NCBI GenBank assembly: GCA_013204105.1
Contig: JABMOM010000024.1
Coordinates: forward strand, 1 to 52,196
Source: Flavobacteriales bacterium
GTDB taxonomy: Bacteria; Bacteroidota; Bacteroidia; Flavobacteriales_G; Salibacteraceae
Length of the DNA stretch: 52,196 nucleotides
Reading direction: 5' to 3'
Positions 49,247-52,196 of this stretch are shown in pieces. The notes under the pieces are model-generated. The model was not told the origin of the DNA, ran no database searches, and was given only the letters and a program-made list of their open reading frames with translations. Made by a program: the position numbers and the translations under genes. Every line of letters starts with the position of its first letter. The first letter of the stretch is position 1.

Positions 49247-50740
49247 TCAATGCCGAACCGTGATCTTACGCAAGTAACGGCCCATTACCGTCTCTACTTC
49301 GATCATGTAAATTCCCGCGGCGAGATCGATTGTCGAAAGCGTTGCTGCATTTCCTATGACCGTTCCTGTCATGATAACATTGCCCAGCAAGTCTGCTACG
49401 CGATAACCTTGGATATGATTGGAACTGATCAATTGAATGTGATCGTTCGCTGGGTTCGGGAAGGCCTTAAATCCACCTTCTACTGGTCCTGAAATACCGG
49501 TCAGCTCAACGGCAAACGAAGCAGTCGTGTCGCAGTTGTTGTTATCCGTAACCACCACTGAATAATCGCCTGCTTCTAATGTTCCGATGTCTTGTGTGGT
49601 AGCCGTAAATCCATCAGGTCCAGTCCATGCATAAGAATAGGGATTAGATCCTCCTGACACCGTGATATCAATCGCCCCATCCGCTCCTACATTCACTCCT
49701 TGCACCGCTCCTACAATGGATATGGGCGCTGGTTCCATGAGCTCTACAGTTACCTCGTACGACCCCGTGTCGTTGTCTGAAATGGTCACGATGTAAGTAC
49801 CAGCACACAGATTATTGACAGCAGATGTAGTTTGTCCTCCAGGCCACGCATATGTGTAAGGAGGAATCCCGCCAACCGCCGCCACAGAAGCAGAGCCGTT
49901 GCATCCGCCAAAGCAAGATGGATTGTTTTCAGAATCGGCGTATCCAAGGACTTGCGCACCCACGACGTATTCAGCCGTAACGATATCACCTCCCGGTGCA
50001 TCAGCGCGCGCGCTTAAGACCGGCCATTTTTCACCATTCGCGATCCAACGATAGTTGTGTTCTGTTGAAGCGCTATCCAAAAATTGTTGCCATCCAAAAA
50101 AGGGAACTTTGATCCATACGGTATCGCGGTTGTCTTCTTTGAAATACTGGCGAATGGTTGTGAATGTTCCACCTGGCGTACTCACATCTCCATGAGCATC
50201 CACCGAACTAGTACCCACCAATACACGCTTCAAACGCGCAGAATCACAGGTCGACCCAAAGCCAAATTCAGCGCAACTGACAGTAGTATCAAAAACCGCC
50301 GTATCCATGAACGTTGCATTCAAGGTGGAAGGAAATTCGATCTGAGTTGAATTCGGATTAAAGTCAGCTACGATATTGATTGGAAAGCCAAAACCTGAAC
50401 CCGCAAAGCCATCTACTACAAACGCTGCGCTTGTTGACTGAAAAAAGAGCGTATCGTTTTGACGTTCAATCGCCAAGTCTGAATTTGGAAATTCCGAGCC
50501 GCTGTTGGTATTGACAGGATCCACAAAATTCAACGAGTTGATGTTGCTCAAGGACAAACTAGTGAAATCCCAAGTCTGGGATCCCGTTCCTCCGACGGAA
50601 AGTCCTGTAGGTGGAAGATCATCATATCCAACGATGATGCTATCTCCAGCTTGCCCGTAGTCCGTTTGGGTTACGGTGATCTGCGCGATCAAGGTGGCTG
50701 AAATAAAAGAGCCTAAGGCGAAGAGTAAAAAGTGCTTCAT
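49247..50740 (-). CDS. T9SS-exported protein with SprB-type repeats and type A sorting domain
   Basis: 497 residues. Signal peptide MKHFLLFALGSFISATLIAQ, an N-terminal jellyroll-like domain (about 20-255), two SprB-type repeats (about 265-345 and 345-420; GGIPPYTYAWPGGQTTSAVNNLCAGTYIVTISDN, then GGSNPYSYAWTGPDGF...GTLEAGDYSVVVTDNNNC) and a type A sorting domain with FKAFPNPANDHIQLIS and VMGRYLRKITVRH. Such repeats are found in SprB adhesin and other surface proteins. Secreted by the machinery to which porT belongs. A 113-bp gap to the divergent rbfA holds a dyad GAAGGT-TT-ACCTTC (50789-50802) and a TACCTTTA box for this gene at 50766-ish. Confidence 0.85.
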   Translation of the reverse strand: MKHFLLFALGSFISATLIAQITVTQTDYGQAGDSIIVGYDDLPPTGLSVGGTGSQTWDFTSLSLSNINSLNFVDPVNTNSGSEFPNSDLAIERQNDTLFFQSTSAAFVVDGFAGSGFGFPINIVADFNPNSTQIEFPSTLNATFMDTAVFDTTVSCAEFGFGSTCDSARLKRVLVGTSSVDAHGDVSTPGGTFTTIRQYFKEDNRDTVWIKVPFFGWQQFLDSASTEHNYRWIANGEKWPVLSARADAPGGDIVTAEYVVGAQVLGYADSENNPSCFGGCNGSASVAAVGGIPPYTYAWPGGQTTSAVNNLCAGTYIVTISDNDTGSYEVTVELMEPAPISIVGAVQGVNVGADGAIDITVSGGSNPYSYAWTGPDGFTATTQDIGTLEAGDYSVVVTDNNNCDTTASFAVELTGISGPVEGGFKAFPNPANDHIQLISSNHIQGYRVADLLGNVIMTGTVIGNAATLSTIDLAAGIYMIEVETVMGRYLRKITVRH

Positions 50741-50841
50741 AGTGTGCGATTTCTTGCTTTGTAAAGGTATAGACGAGATTTGATTCTGGAAGGTTTACCT
50801 TCATTCAACATTCTTGCCTTCACCACGCAAGTGCCAAATCA

Positions 50842-50849
50842 TACTTTTG
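50842..50849 (+). promoter_or_regulatory. -7 box directly before rbfA
   Basis: TACTTTTG followed by four bases and the ATG; transcription is expected to begin at or very near the start codon. No TTG at -33 with normal spacing (nearest is 25 bp away). Confidence 0.5.
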
Positions 50850-50853
50850 CGCC

Positions 50854-51195
50854 ATGGAAAGCGTCCGTCAACAGAAGGTCTCCCGATTGATCCAAAAGGA
50901 ATTAAGCACCCTATTGCAGTCACAGTTCAATCATATTGGACATGGGAGCATGGTGTCGATCACCGTCGTTAGAATAACACCTGACCTCAGCTTCGCGCGG
51001 GTTTACCTCAGCGTATTTCCCTCTACGGAGCCGAAAAAGGTAGTCGATGCTTACAATGCAAGTCTTCCGGAGATTTGCCATGCGCTCTACCAGCGCATTC
51101 GCAATCAATTCAGAAAGATGCCCGAGATTCGATTTTACCATGACGATTCCCTCGATTATGCTGCGCGCATTGATGAACTACTAAGCGACGACTAG
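50854..51195 (+). CDS. rbfA: Ribosome-binding factor A
   Basis: 113 residues, one KH-like domain (VRQQKVSRLIQKELSTLLQ, GSMVSITVVRITPDLSFARVYLSVFP, RIRNQFRKMPEIRFYHDDSLDYAARID). Binds the 30S subunit during late 16S rRNA maturation and cold adaptation. Stop overlaps the GTG start of the next gene by one base, so the two are translationally coupled. Confidence 0.94.
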   Translation: MESVRQQKVSRLIQKELSTLLQSQFNHIGHGSMVSITVVRITPDLSFARVYLSVFPSTEPKKVVDAYNASLPEICHALYQRIRNQFRKMPEIRFYHDDSLDYAARIDELLSDD

Positions 51196-52196
51196 TGAAC
51201 CTTCCTTTTTCCATTGCGCGTCGATATCTCTTTTCAAAAGGGAACCGAAATGTGATCAACATCATTTCAGGCATCGCAGCAACGGGAGTAGCCATCGGCA
51301 GCCTGGCCATGATCATTGTATTGAGCGCTTTCAACGGGCTTGAGGCGTTAGTCACAGACCTCTACACCACCATCGACCCCGACATTCGAATCAGCCCAGT
51401 CAAAGGCAAAACGTTTGATTTAGATTCTGCCGCCTTTGAAGACATCGCTCAATGGGATGAGATTGAAGCTGCTGCTCCGGTGCTCGAAGAGACGGTGTTC
51501 TTGCAGTTCAAAGACCACCAAACCATTGTTACCCTCCGCGGTATTCCGGAAGACTACCTTCCCAACCTCGACTTGGAGGACTTTGTCATCGAGGGCAGCC
51601 ATGGATTATCAGATAGCGGATACCCGCGCGCAATGATGGGATACGGCGTTGCCGACAACCTAAACCTCTTCATCAGCGAAGGCTATGAGGGTGTCAAGGT
51701 GTATGCAGCACGACGCGGTGCAGAAAATGCGCTCAATCCGCAGAGTCGATTTGTCCAGAAACGCATCGTTCCTATGGGCATTGTAGCGCTTAATCCAGAA
51801 TTCGATTTCAAGTATTTCTACACTCCTTTCGATTTCGCCGCGGAGGTCCTGCAGTATGAAAGCCGTGCCTCCTTCATCGACCTCAGTCTACGAGAGGGCG
51901 TAAACGCAAACGACATCAAAGATCGGCTTGAAGAAACCCTAGGTGCCGGTTTTGACGTGAAGACAAGGATTGAATTGAACGATGTGATTTTCAAGACAAA
52001 CGCCACGGAAAAGTGGGTGACTTTTTTCATTTTGAGTTTCATCTTGGTAGTAGCCACCTTCAACCTCATCGGCAGCCTGACCATGCTGATCATCGACAAG
52101 AAGAAAGACATCTCTCTGCTCCGATCGATCGGACAAACCGTAAAAGATGTGCAGCGCCTTTTTCACTATGAGGGCTTTCTGATCACCGCCGTTGGC
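51195..52196 (+). CDS. LolC/E-type ABC transporter permease, 3' part missing
   Basis: 334 codons to the edge, starting at a GTG that overlaps the rbfA stop. The N-terminal segment FSIARRYLFSKGNRNVINIISGIAATGVAIGSLAMIIVLSAFNGLE carries the first membrane helix, followed by a MacB-like periplasmic domain (about 50-265) and the start of the FtsX-like core (WVTFFILSFILVVATFNLIGSLTMLIIDKKKDISLLRSIGQT). LolC/E-like proteins release lipoproteins from the inner membrane. In Bacteroidota the gene commonly follows rbfA. Confidence 0.9.
   Translation, partial: MNLPFSIARRYLFSKGNRNVINIISGIAATGVAIGSLAMIIVLSAFNGLEALVTDLYTTIDPDIRISPVKGKTFDLDSAAFEDIAQWDEIEAAAPVLEETVFLQFKDHQTIVTLRGIPEDYLPNLDLEDFVIEGSHGLSDSGYPRAMMGYGVADNLNLFISEGYEGVKVYAARRGAENALNPQSRFVQKRIVPMGIVALNPEFDFKYFYTPFDFAAEVLQYESRASFIDLSLREGVNANDIKDRLEETLGAGFDVKTRIELNDVIFKTNATEKWVTFFILSFILVVATFNLIGSLTMLIIDKKKDISLLRSIGQTVKDVQRLFHYEGFLITAVG

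Noticed and set aside
50789-50802. Dyad GAAGGT-TT-ACCTTC between the T9SS gene and rbfA
   Set aside because: Six-base arms with a 2-bp centre and no fixed relation to either promoter; mentioned with the neighbouring gene but not claimed as a site.

Overview
The window is chromosomal DNA of a Bacteroidota bacterium, most likely a gliding or T9SS-bearing member of Flavobacteriales (Cryomorphaceae/Schleiferiaceae-like; genus not resolvable by eye). The reasons are: gldB, gldC and porT next to nadE; two proteins with type A type-IX-secretion sorting tails; a CcoN-CcoO fused cbb3 oxidase; a fused DAHP synthase/chorismate mutase; and many promoters of the Bacteroidota form TTG-N17-20-TAnnTTTG. Base composition looks mid-range. 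No tRNA, rRNA, CRISPR array, transposase or integrase was seen. Genes are tightly packed and no gene-free gap exceeds about 180 bp.

Layout. 1-3.7 kb: primary-type sigma factor (cut by the window edge), MarR regulator, HemJ, acyl-CoA thioesterase, the Fe-S carriers Mrp and Nfu. 3.8-5.7 kb: ECF sigma factor with a downstream membrane/beta-barrel protein. 5.7-10 kb: RecJ, a LysM protein, DAHP synthase/chorismate mutase. 10-16 kb: a probable iron-uptake operon (DUF4856-like lipoprotein, imelysin, HTTM membrane protein, FecA-like TonB receptor). 16-20 kb: PKD lipoprotein, gldC, gldB, porT, nadE. 20-28 kb: 2-oxoacid:ferredoxin oxidoreductase, a lipoprotein/outer-membrane-protein pair, an abundant-looking T9SS cargo protein. 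28-33 kb: two tandem universal stress proteins, a REC-CRP response regulator, a PAS histidine kinase, a small TerB-like protein. 33-49 kb: the cbb3 oxidase gene set (hemN, safE-like, ccoH, G, P, Q, NO, S and, further along, ccoI), interrupted between ccoS and ccoI by a 6-kb block with two BlaI/M56 systems. 49-52 kb: SprB-repeat T9SS protein, RbfA, and the start of a LolC/E-type permease.

The most striking object is the protein at 41015-42955. It joins a BlaR1-like M56 membrane protease to an M23 (LytM) endopeptidase domain and an N-acetylmuramoyl-L-alanine amidase domain, with every expected metal ligand present. It is translationally coupled to a BlaI-type repressor. A second BlaI/M56 pair (M56 fused to a TonB C-terminal domain) lies 2.1 kb beyond it in the opposite orientation. 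The two blaI genes carry the same 22-bp dyad (TATAACT-N8-AGTTATA type) directly before their start codons, which suggests a cross-wired envelope-sensing circuit whose sensor is itself a wall hydrolase.

The other coherent theme is low oxygen: a soluble kinase with a FixL-like PAS domain, a receiver-CRP regulator, TTGA-N6-TCAA-type sites before the stress-protein genes and before the cco operon, and the cbb3 genes themselves. Short genes absent from simple long-ORF calling (ccoQ, ccoS) and the edge-truncated sigma and permease genes were read directly from the sequence.
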